Virus record (IMG/VR): IMGVR_UViG_3300032249_001461
Coordinates: 1 to 64,000 of that record
Origin: a virus
Length of the DNA: 64,000 nucleotides
Reading direction: 5' to 3' (one strand)
Part shown: positions 57,197 to 64,000 of the stretch, piece after piece
Layout: each line of letters starts with the position of its first letter
Position numbering within the stretch: position 1 is the first letter of the stretch
Translations under genes and position numbers: made by a program
The notes under the pieces: generated by a model
What the model was told of the DNA's origin: nothing
Seen by the model: the letters and a program-made list of their open reading frames with translations, nothing else
Database searches by the model: none

Positions 57197-57341
57197 GAAA
57201 TGGCGGAAATGGCGGAAATGGAGAAGGAGGAAATGGAGAAGGAGGAACGCCACTGCAACAATCATTCGGATCGTCGTAGGGTCCTCCTACTTGATTTTGT
57301 GTGTTTGCGTTGAAATTTTTTTGTTCTATGCAATATGGCAT
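56706..57341 (-). CDS. Proline-rich and Ser/Gly-repeat structural protein
   Basis: A 211-residue low-complexity protein: MPYCIEQKNFNANTQNQVGG, PPQPTPPQP repeats, a run of STSGSS units (residues ~72-128), a short Cys-containing folded part (CEPGPLCVGRALYYIETNC) and a C-terminal PPPSPPPEPPP run. It looks like an extended virion spacer or fibre with a small disulfide domain. It is formed by three different minisatellites. No homologue family recognised. Confidence 0.55.
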   Translation of the reverse strand: MPYCIEQKNFNANTQNQVGGPYDDPNDCCSGVPPSPFPPSPFPPFPPFPTPPQPTPPQPTPPQPTPPPQPSSTSGSSSTSGSSSTSGSSSTSGSSSTSGSSSTSGSSSTSGSSSSSGSSSSSGSSSSSCEPGPLCVGRALYYIETNCSTRLIDRDGCYTPGPGPLPPPLPPPSPPPEPPPSPPPLPPPSPPPEPPPSPPPGPPQGPGGGAE

Positions 57342-57409
57342 TTTTATGATGGCGCTTGCGGATTGTTCACGGTATATAGTTTGATTTTTCCTAAAAACTC
57401 AACTCGGAT

Positions 57410-59464
57410 TCAGGACAGATTTGAGGCCTTTATCACTTCGCCCTCGCCCGATCCCTTGTCCACGAAGGTGAACGATATGTCCTGCCAACCGCGGAGGACA
57501 GGTTCGCCATGCTCGTCCTTGTTTTTGATTGATGCGGACACCGATCTTCTGACTGACTCCCTGGCCTTGCTGAAGTGCTTGGAGTGCAGCCAAACCTCCA
57601 GGTCGTTAGAGTCTTCAGGCCACTTGAATATGACGAGGCCATCCTCGTAGGCCTTCTCTTCTGCGATCTCCTTCTCGTATTTCCAGACGTCGGACTCGTC
57701 GGCCTCCGGCTCGTACTTCCAGCTCTCCTCCTCCTCTTCCTTCTTGAGCCGATCCTTCTTCCAGTCCACGAAGTCGTCAAAATAGTCGTCCTTTATTTCT
57801 TTCTTGGCGTCCTCTTCGGAAGTGCCATCCCATTCGCCCTCGGAGAACCTGTCCTCGATGTACTCATCCCACTCGTAGTCTATGTCGGACTCCACCTCCT
57901 CCCTGTCCTGTCCGTAGGTTTCCGACTTCCTTTCCTCCGCGTTCGCATAGGCCTCCTCGCTCGCCTTCTCGTGGGCCGCGCCGAACACCTCCTCCTTGTC
58001 TACGATGTCATTGTCAAGGGCAAGCCGGGACACCTCCACGTCGTCACCGTCGAGATATTTCAAAGGAACGTCCTTCCATGAAGTGTCGGTTCCTACCTGC
58101 ATGTACTTGAAGGAGCCCCTGCCGATGGTATCCCTGTCCATCGCCTCCTTCTCCTCTCGCTTTTTTTCGTCTTCTTCCTCCCTGGTCTTTATCTTCTTAT
58201 GGGCGTCCTCTATCTGATCCTTGCCTCGTATGTTTATGTGTTCTGCGAGTTTCTTGAGGTACTCTATGTCTCCGGGCCTGATGGTCTCCCCGGACTCCAA
58301 CCAGGAGTTTATGGCCTCCTCGTACTCCCTCTTGAACCTCTCGTAATTCCCGCTTGCGTGCTTGGAAAGAAGGGGCGATATGGAGAACATCCTTATCGCG
58401 TTGCTCATCCAAAGCCGTGGGTTCTCCACCATGTAGGAGTACTCTTCCTCATGTATTTCCTTGTATAGTCTGATGGCGTCGTCTGCGTCCTGCGTCTTTG
58501 ACGCCTCCTCCATGACTTCATACATGTGCTGGCTGTCGCCCTTCAGAGCCTCGATGAAGAATGTGAGGAACGGACTTTCGTTGTGCTGCCAGTTGATGTA
58601 CTTTACCAGTTCGTCAAGCGGAACCTTCGTGTTTTCGGGGGTTGTGTCCTTGTCCCACGAATGCCGGAAGTACTTGTAGACCTGCTCTCTTGCCTTGGGG
58701 TGGTTTGCGAGCATCTTGTCCGCGAGGAACTTGATGTAGGAGGAAGACTTTTTTATCTTGGTCGCATCGTCGTCGTGTTCTTGTTTGCCCCTTTTGGACC
58801 ACACGGTTTCGGCTCCCCCGTAGTTCCAGCCCTTTACTATGCTGTAATGTTCTATGATGTCATTGTCTATCAGCGGTTGGGCCGCCTTCTTCATCGCGCC
58901 GACGATCTTTTCGATCTGCATCGCGGCGCTTCCGGGGTTAACCCGCATGAAATACGCCCACGATCCGCTCATCCTGCTGAAGGAGACGCCGGCGGTGGCC
59001 TTCTTCGCGTTCGCAGATGTCTTGCCCATTTCGGGTGTTGATGTGGAGGAGAACTCCTTTTCGCCCTTCATCCCCTTCATGGCGGGATGGTCGTCGTCCA
59101 CGCCGGCTGCCGACATGGCTCCCATCCATGCGCTGTCGCCTTCCTTGTAGGGCAGGGGCTTGAGTCCCGATGCGGCCAGCGATGCGGCGAGCGACTTGAT
59201 GAACGCCCTGTCCGCCCCGTTTCCGGCCTCTATGGGCGTCTTCTTTATGATCCCGACCACCGTCGCGGCGCCATCGGACAGTTTTACGTATCCAGGACGC
59301 TCCTCCGAAAACGGCCACACCTCGAAGGACGAATAGTAATCGCCGGCTCCATAGGAGAACTCCACGACGTTGTTGTTCTCCCTTGACTTTCCGAGAGACG
59401 CCTCCCCGGAGCCCGTATTAACCACTATGTTTTCATGAAGAAGGAGCCATTCCTTGAATCGCAT
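57410..59464 (-). CDS. Large tagged protein, candidate internal virion protein
   Basis: A 684-residue protein starting MRFKEWLLLHENIVVNTG; LHE-N is a candidate gp21 site. Residues ~40-240 form a beta/alpha domain (FEVWPFSEERPGYVKLSDG, TAGVSFSRMSGSWAYFM); the middle is helical; residues ~430-620 are extremely Glu/Asp/Lys-rich (REEEDEKKREEKEAMDRD); a small domain closes the end. An ATAGATA box ends 4 bp before the ATG, no Shine-Dalgarno. Large tagged proteins like this may be the counterpart of T4 Alt, an enzyme packed in the head; no ADP-ribosyltransferase motif is evident. Confidence 0.6.
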   Translation of the reverse strand: MRFKEWLLLHENIVVNTGSGEASLGKSRENNNVVEFSYGAGDYYSSFEVWPFSEERPGYVKLSDGAATVVGIIKKTPIEAGNGADRAFIKSLAASLAASGLKPLPYKEGDSAWMGAMSAAGVDDDHPAMKGMKGEKEFSSTSTPEMGKTSANAKKATAGVSFSRMSGSWAYFMRVNPGSAAMQIEKIVGAMKKAAQPLIDNDIIEHYSIVKGWNYGGAETVWSKRGKQEHDDDATKIKKSSSYIKFLADKMLANHPKAREQVYKYFRHSWDKDTTPENTKVPLDELVKYINWQHNESPFLTFFIEALKGDSQHMYEVMEEASKTQDADDAIRLYKEIHEEEYSYMVENPRLWMSNAIRMFSISPLLSKHASGNYERFKREYEEAINSWLESGETIRPGDIEYLKKLAEHINIRGKDQIEDAHKKIKTREEEDEKKREEKEAMDRDTIGRGSFKYMQVGTDTSWKDVPLKYLDGDDVEVSRLALDNDIVDKEEVFGAAHEKASEEAYANAEERKSETYGQDREEVESDIDYEWDEYIEDRFSEGEWDGTSEEDAKKEIKDDYFDDFVDWKKDRLKKEEEEESWKYEPEADESDVWKYEKEIAEEKAYEDGLVIFKWPEDSNDLEVWLHSKHFSKARESVRRSVSASIKNKDEHGEPVLRGWQDISFTFVDKGSGEGEVIKASNLS

Positions 59465-59573
59465 GCCCTATCTATCCACGGCGGCGGGAGAACTCTATCT
59501 GAAAGAGAAAAGTTTGGTCACAAAGGGCGAGCGATAGATGAACTGCGACCAAAACCTGACGAAAAACAAATGC

Positions 59574-59688
59574 TTCCCCCGCGGGGGCTGTGGCGGAATG
59601 AGCCATGTGTCAATGTGCTCATGGTAGACGCTGCGGAGGCCGCTCCGGTGATTTGCAAGCCCAATCCCTTCGGAGGGCGGTAATTGAC
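59574..59688 (+). ncRNA. Solo IS605 right end, omega-RNA-like relic or element
   Basis: This 115-bp stretch matches the 3' end of the tnpB at 52401 (minus strand) over ~95 bp, e.g. gagccatgtgtcaat, gctccggtgattt and cggtaattgac, but no tnpB body precedes it. The 9-bp stem (59574-59582 with 59590-59598) keeps pairing although its sequence differs almost completely from the stem in the intact IS (52476-52484 with 52493-52501). Two further helices also keep pairing. The translated C-terminus is broken by a TGA. This suggests selection on RNA structure rather than protein. Confidence 0.6.
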
Positions 59689-59690
59689 TG

Positions 59691-61292
59691 CTAAACGACT
59701 CCAAGGATGGACGAACCATTGACGCCGCGTTGAATCGGGTACTGAGTGCGAGAGCCCAGGGTCACCGTGCCGGTATACGTTGCCGCAGGAAACGAGAACG
59801 AACTGTCGTTGAACGTGGCATCGCCATTTACGGGGCCGGCGTTCGATGCGTTGTCGTTAAACGTGGCCATGCCAGAGACGCTTCCTCCGTCGTTGGACGA
59901 ACTGTCGTTGAACGTCCAGTTTTGCCCTGGCGTGGCGAAAATCCAGTTCGTTGCGTCTTGGCTCCACGTTTCGTTGCCGTTAAGCACAAACGAAACCGGC
60001 GTCCCTGAAGAGAAAGTCACGGAGCCAGAGACATCTCCTAGTGGCACGCTCGCGCCATAAGCACTTTCCGTCACAGTAATGTTTCCAACGCTACCCGTGT
60101 TGCTCCAGAGAATGCCGACAAACGTGGCGTCGGCAACATTGCCCGCGTTGACTGAACTGTCGTAAAAGGTGGCCGCGATGTATCCCGGCCCAAGTTGGCT
60201 GCTGACCGAGCCATAATTGATTGCATTTCCACTGAAGGCCGCACCGAAGGCAGTCACCACGCTATTCATGTTGCTGGCGTCTCCAGAAAAGCTGCAGTTA
60301 TTGGAGTACACCGAGCCAGCGTTAATCGCGTTTCCGCCAAAAGAAAAGTCGCCGGCGCCAGCACCCGCGCTGCCGTTGTTGACTGCGTTATCGGCAAACG
60401 CCCCGGAGATAGCAAGCGTGCCGGTGACACTGTTGACTGTGTTGTTACTGAAGCCCGCTTCTGACGCGCTTCCGCTGTTGACCGCGCTATCATTGAACTG
60501 TGCGTAATATGAGATGGTGCCGATGTTGGACGAAGAGTCATTGAACTGCGACCCACCATATGCAGCGGTGTTGACCCCTCCACTGTTGGACGAAGAGTCA
60601 TTGAACGTGCCGCTGTGGCCCACCGACCCACCGTTGGTTGCAGTGTCGTTGAATGTCGCGTTGTTACTCACCGTTCCACCGTTGGACGAACTGTCGTTAA
60701 ATGTCGCGTCGCCACCCACCGTTCCGCCGTTGGACGAACTGTCGTTGAACTCTGCATTGCCAACCACCGACCCACCGTTGCTTGAACTGTCGTTGTATGT
60801 CGCCTCCCCAGTGACGCTAGTGTCTCTGCTTGCAGAAGCGTCGTTGTGCGTGGCGTTGAGAGTGACGGTGCCATAATTTACTGCGTTGTCGTTGAATGTC
60901 GCGTTGGTAGCGGTGGCGAAGCTCGCGTTAAACGCATCGCCACCAAACGTCGCATGGCCTGCGACCGTGCCCGCGTTGTAGCCGCCCCCGCCAAACGTCG
61001 CGTTGCCGGTGATCGTTCCGCCGTTTCCCGCTGCTCCGTTAAACGTCGCGAGCCCGTTTTCCGCAAGGGTAATTGCAATTCCCAGAGTTTGACCGCCGAT
61101 GTCATCCAACAATGTGAAATTAGCCACCGTTGGCTCGCTGCCACCGTTGGACGTTACGCTCGCGCTTGCGATCACGTTGTCGGCACTAGACGGCAGGGCT
61201 GCGGCGGGCGTGGTGAACGCGGCATCTCCCCACCAGTTTCCCAGTTCCGTCCATTCACCATCGACCGCGCCATTGAAGTAGAGCGTTGCCAT
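59691..61292 (-). CDS. Beta-helix-type fibre with FNDSSSNGG repeats
   Basis: A 533-residue protein with an aggag Shine-Dalgarno. After an N-terminal domain (MATLYFNGAVDGEWTELGNW), it is made of ~16-18-residue repeats such as ATFNDSSSNGGTVGGDA, repeated more than fifteen times, as in parallel beta-helix adhesins. GC-rich codons like those of the 0-4 kb fibres. Its last codons are next to the IS relic. It ends a minus-strand operon of three fibre genes (63029 to 59691). Confidence 0.65.
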   Translation of the reverse strand: MATLYFNGAVDGEWTELGNWWGDAAFTTPAAALPSSADNVIASASVTSNGGSEPTVANFTLLDDIGGQTLGIAITLAENGLATFNGAAGNGGTITGNATFGGGGYNAGTVAGHATFGGDAFNASFATATNATFNDNAVNYGTVTLNATHNDASASRDTSVTGEATYNDSSSNGGSVVGNAEFNDSSSNGGTVGGDATFNDSSSNGGTVSNNATFNDTATNGGSVGHSGTFNDSSSNSGGVNTAAYGGSQFNDSSSNIGTISYYAQFNDSAVNSGSASEAGFSNNTVNSVTGTLAISGAFADNAVNNGSAGAGAGDFSFGGNAINAGSVYSNNCSFSGDASNMNSVVTAFGAAFSGNAINYGSVSSQLGPGYIAATFYDSSVNAGNVADATFVGILWSNTGSVGNITVTESAYGASVPLGDVSGSVTFSSGTPVSFVLNGNETWSQDATNWIFATPGQNWTFNDSSSNDGGSVSGMATFNDNASNAGPVNGDATFNDSSFSFPAATYTGTVTLGSRTQYPIQRGVNGSSILGVV

Positions 61293-61306
61293 TTATTTTC
61301 TCCTAA

Positions 61307-61621
61307 TTAATTTCTAGCCGGGGGAGTCGGTGGAACGAACAATTTCTCCAGACCAGCCTTAATGTCGCTGCCAAGCAACTCAAGAACTCTGCTCTCAACT
61401 TGAGATTGAGTATAATCACCCGCAACGTCGTAGGCTTCGCCTTTCCATAGAACTAGTGGATGAGGGCAGGGGCGAATTTGAGCCATGGCGCTCTTTCTTT
61501 TGTTGTTATCAATAATGGTAATGTCCAATAATGTTAGTGTAATGGGCTTTTGAACTCTTACCTCTCCATTTGCTCTGATTATTGTTGGTGGTTGTATAGT
61601 GACTGGATTGGATAGATTCAT
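61307..61621 (-). CDS. Small fibre-operon protein
   Basis: A 104-residue protein with taggag before the ATG. It starts MNLSNPVTIQPPTIIRANG and has RKSAMAQIRPCPHPLVLWKG and SQVESRVLELLG. It lies between two fibre genes (14 and 24 bp gaps), so it may be a fibre chaperone or connector. Small proteins like this accompany fibres in many T4-type phages; no function known. Confidence 0.5.
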   Translation of the reverse strand: MNLSNPVTIQPPTIIRANGEVRVQKPITLTLLDITIIDNNKRKSAMAQIRPCPHPLVLWKGEAYDVAGDYTQSQVESRVLELLGSDIKAGLEKLFVPPTPPARN

Positions 61622-61645
61622 AAAATTCTCCTAGTAATTGAAATT

Positions 61646-63029
61646 TTAGTAGCCTGGAACGAAAGCGACAACGTCCCACTTGTCTCTTCCGGCATGGTAA
61701 GTTGCGGCCAAAACATCCATTTTGTTCGCAGAGGTACTGAACGGAAGAGGCGAAGTGGCACTACTAGGAATGTTAAATTTATTACCAAGAGATACTGTGC
61801 GATTGCCCGTACCATCTTGGGTTATTCTCCAACGTAGTGTTTTGCCGTTGACGGGATTGGTTGGATTGGACAATGTGGTGTTGCCAGTGAGCGTTATGTC
61901 AAATATGTCTCCGGCGCCAGCATCAGTATTTATTGTCGAAGAGTATGATGAACTAACGACCGTTGTTGAGCCACCAAGTACGGAAGTTCCATTACTGTCT
62001 AGGATGTCACCGTCTATTGGTAATGTTAATCTGCCGTCTGCGCCAAAAGTCCAGTGATTATTGTCATTGTCTGTGCCGACGACGACATCTCCGCCGTTTT
62101 TTTTCTATCTTGACATACTGATCATCGTCGCCCAAATAAATATCAACCGTCGATGGATCGCCTGCCACAAGATGAACATGACTATGCTCTGAACTGGATG
62201 TTCCGTTGTTGGTCACAGTAATATATTGACCGGTTGGCATGCCATAGGATTCATCAAAATTGTAATATAATGTCGGATAATTGTTTGCGTCTGCGACATC
62301 CGGGCCAGGTCTTGTTCCGTCAACACTTGTTAATGTCAAAGTAAATTCAGCAATATTGCTATTGGCTGGTATGGTCCAAGTAATACTTTCTGATTCTGGA
62401 CCGGTTGTGCTTACGAAAGTCAGCTTGCCAGTTAGCGCTCGACCCAACGATTGTGGAGTAACTCCTGCGCCAGATATTGTATAGTTTACTGTTCCAAAAT
62501 TAGGCCAGCCATTTAGAGTGACTGAAATGGTGATTGGACTGCCATATACTATGTATCCGCTAGAATTAAGCCCCCAACCAGCCGCAGTTGGACGAATTAC
62601 CAAACTCTGTCCGGATTGTGCTGTTGGTGGCGTTAAGGATACTGTATTGTTTGTTTCGCTTAATGTGCTGCCGCTGGGCAGTGTCAGCTCGCCATTTGCA
62701 TCAAACTTCCAACTATATCCGGGAGGTCCGCCGAAGACTTCAAATGCGTGGTCAGCCCCGCCGATTTTAATCTGACTGTTAGGAGCGGTATTAAGTGGCG
62801 CTGTTCCGATGCGAACCCCGCCGTCATTCTCAACAACGACCTGGGCAGATCCTCCTGACAATGTTAGGGTTCCATTTGCGCCGCCCGACAAGGCCACACC
62901 CGGAGCGATGTCGTTGGAGGTTATTGATCCGTCCTGGATGTTTTCTCCCTTGACCACGCCGTTGTATATCTTTGGCAGTATGTCGGCCGCTGATCCGTGT
63001 CCGGTTCCTTCAGAAGTGTTTGCTGGCAT
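61646..63029 (-). pseudogene. Tail fibre gene with +1 shift at an A8 run
   Basis: The gene starts at 63029 (aaaggag before ATG) with MPANTSEGTGHGSAADILPK, the module shared with the gene at 21840. The frame stays open for 321 codons to 62064. At the A8 run (62097-62104) removal of one A gives a continuous 460-residue frame: IEKNGGDVVVG, then GADGRLTLPIDGDILDSNG, NGKTLRWRITQDGTGNR and the stop at 61646, all typical of fibre C-termini. The shift may be a real switch, transcript slippage or an assembly error. Confidence 0.7.
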
Positions 63030-63084
63030 ATGTGTGCTCCTTTGAGTAAGCGTATCTAGTGGTCTAAAAAAAAGGTTTTGTCAA

Positions 63085-63999
63085 TCAAACTTGAAATTCC
63101 CATCTGGCCTTCCCGCAGTCCCATATCCTTGACAGGCCTCGTGAGTTCGCCCATTGGAGCTCGGTCATGTCGTGAGGGCAGTTCGCCTGCTTCTTGCTCT
63201 GGCTCTGCTTGCTGAATCTCTTCTTGGGATTTTTCATGTTGACATAGCAGTAGTCCGGAGGCAGTTCTCCCGCCTTCTTAAATCCGAGCCTCTCGTACAC
63301 CGATCCGTCACTGTACCTGTTGTCGCTCCAAGAGATTATCTTCTTCGCCCCGTTTTCACGGCACCATTCAGCACAGGCCTTGAACAGTTTGCCGGATCCA
63401 CCCACGACCTGAAGCCCCGTCTTGAAACAGAGCCTGGTGAGGACGACGGAGTCGTTGTTCTTCTTTCTGTGGTGCCTTCCGAGGTCAACGACGCCGACGA
63501 GCTCCTCGCCATGGAACAGACCGAAGCAGACATGGCTCAATTTGTTCGCGCCCTGGAGGTGGTGGGCTTCGCAGAAGTCTCCCATTTCCTTTTTGCTGAT
63601 TTCTTTTGTGGTGCATCTCCTTGCTTGGATTCTTTTTTCAAATATTCCGAGCTTTGAAAGTATCATGCTCTTGCATATATCGTTTTTAGAATTCCACTCG
63701 TCGTCGAATATGGTGAGGAGTTGTATTCCCTTTTCCCTGCACCTTTTCCACTTGTCGTGATGGTACGGGCGGGTTTTGGGACTGAAGGAGTCTTCGGCGT
63801 GCCAGAATATTCCACAGAACTCTATGGCCAAATTTTGATCTTTGTCGTATATGTCAAGTTCTCTGTTTTCTAAAACAGAGAAGTCATTATTGAAATTATG
63901 TCCAAATGAATTCAACCAATCTCTGATCTCATTCTGTTGCTTGAGATTGGGTCTATTTTCGGGGAGACACAAAGGGCTTTTGGCGCCATACCTCTCCAT
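63085..63999 (-). CDS. Vsr-like homing endonuclease with GNAT-like domain (may extend beyond window)
   Basis: At least 304 residues; the first ATG is at the last bases of the window, so the true start may lie outside. Residues ~40-110 have the Vsr/EDxHD-like nuclease pattern: LDIYDKDQNLAIEFCGIFWH, HHDKWKRCREKGIQLLTIFD, DEW. Residues ~150-260 look GNAT-like (FGLFHGEELVGVVDLGRH ... SDGSVYERLGFKKAGE). The C-terminal part is basic with Cys and may bind DNA. This architecture is common in phage homing genes of the Hef type. Confidence 0.7.
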   Translation of the reverse strand: MERYGAKSPLCLPENRPNLKQQNEIRDWLNSFGHNFNNDFSVLENRELDIYDKDQNLAIEFCGIFWHAEDSFSPKTRPYHHDKWKRCREKGIQLLTIFDDEWNSKNDICKSMILSKLGIFEKRIQARRCTTKEISKKEMGDFCEAHHLQGANKLSHVCFGLFHGEELVGVVDLGRHHRKKNNDSVVLTRLCFKTGLQVVGGSGKLFKACAEWCRENGAKKIISWSDNRYSDGSVYERLGFKKAGELPPDYCYVNMKNPKKRFSKQSQSKKQANCPHDMTELQWANSRGLSRIWDCGKARWEFQV

Positions 64000-64000
64000 G

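Noticed and set aside
1-64000. tRNA genes, rRNA genes and replication origin
   Set aside because: No cloverleaf with a convincing GTTCRA arm and CCA-type acceptor stem and no origin-like iteron cluster was found by eye; a tRNAscan run would be decisive.

Overview
The window reads as part of a large tailed phage genome with a T4-type head (myovirus-like). The clearest anchor is an ordered head module at about 8.0-18.1 kb: portal (gp20-like, carrying an intein), a small linker gene, a candidate core protein, prohead protease (gp21-like), scaffold (gp22-like) and major capsid protein (gp23-like). No terminase, tail sheath, replication genes, tRNA genes or CRISPR array were seen here, so those lie elsewhere or are absent. 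The host cannot be named from this sequence. Most phage genes write arginine as AGG/AGA, whereas the first 4 kb uses CGN codons, which suggests fibre genes of different origin.

Layout: 0-4 kb, tail-fibre/collagen-like and repetitive structural genes. 4-8 kb, a minus-strand surface-glycan cluster (FkbM-type methyltransferase, GH130-like propeller protein, GT2 glycosyltransferase, sulfotransferase-like). 8-18 kb, the head module, interrupted by an AAA+ ATPase and a dead tnpB fragment. 18-21 kb, homing-type genes after the capsid gene, including an unusual HTH/inactive tyrosine recombinase/GIY-YIG fusion. 22-24.7 kb, an IS200/IS605 element (broken tnpA, intact tnpB). 25-29.5 kb, a type II restriction-modification pair, a metallophosphoesterase and an orphan C5 methyltransferase. 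29.5-43 kb, accessory enzymes (GP88-like, QueC-like, D12 adenine methyltransferase, lysine-6-aminotransferase-like, SWIM, Nudix), a large delta-60-repeat fibre, and a tandem array of small tagged proteins. 43-50 kb, large acidic or virion-like proteins, a subtilisin and an McsA-like protein. 50-64 kb, further fibres and minisatellites, a second IS605-type element that splits a COOH-NH2 ligase gene, a solo omega-RNA-like relic, a frameshifted fibre, and a Vsr-like homing endonuclease at the right edge.

Two themes tie the window together. First, at least seventeen proteins scattered over 49 kb begin with a related short tag of the form M-K-S/T-F-x-E-W-L, often followed within about ten residues by I/L-x-E. 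It resembles the capsid-targeting sequence of T4 internal proteins, which is cut by the gp21 protease, so this phage may package a large and varied set of internal proteins, some of them enzymes. Second, many genes have a CTATATA-like box ending only 4-5 bases before the ATG with no Shine-Dalgarno sequence, whereas the highly expressed structural genes have the same box followed by a leader with a strong Shine-Dalgarno. This suggests a T4-late-like promoter that often yields leaderless mRNA.
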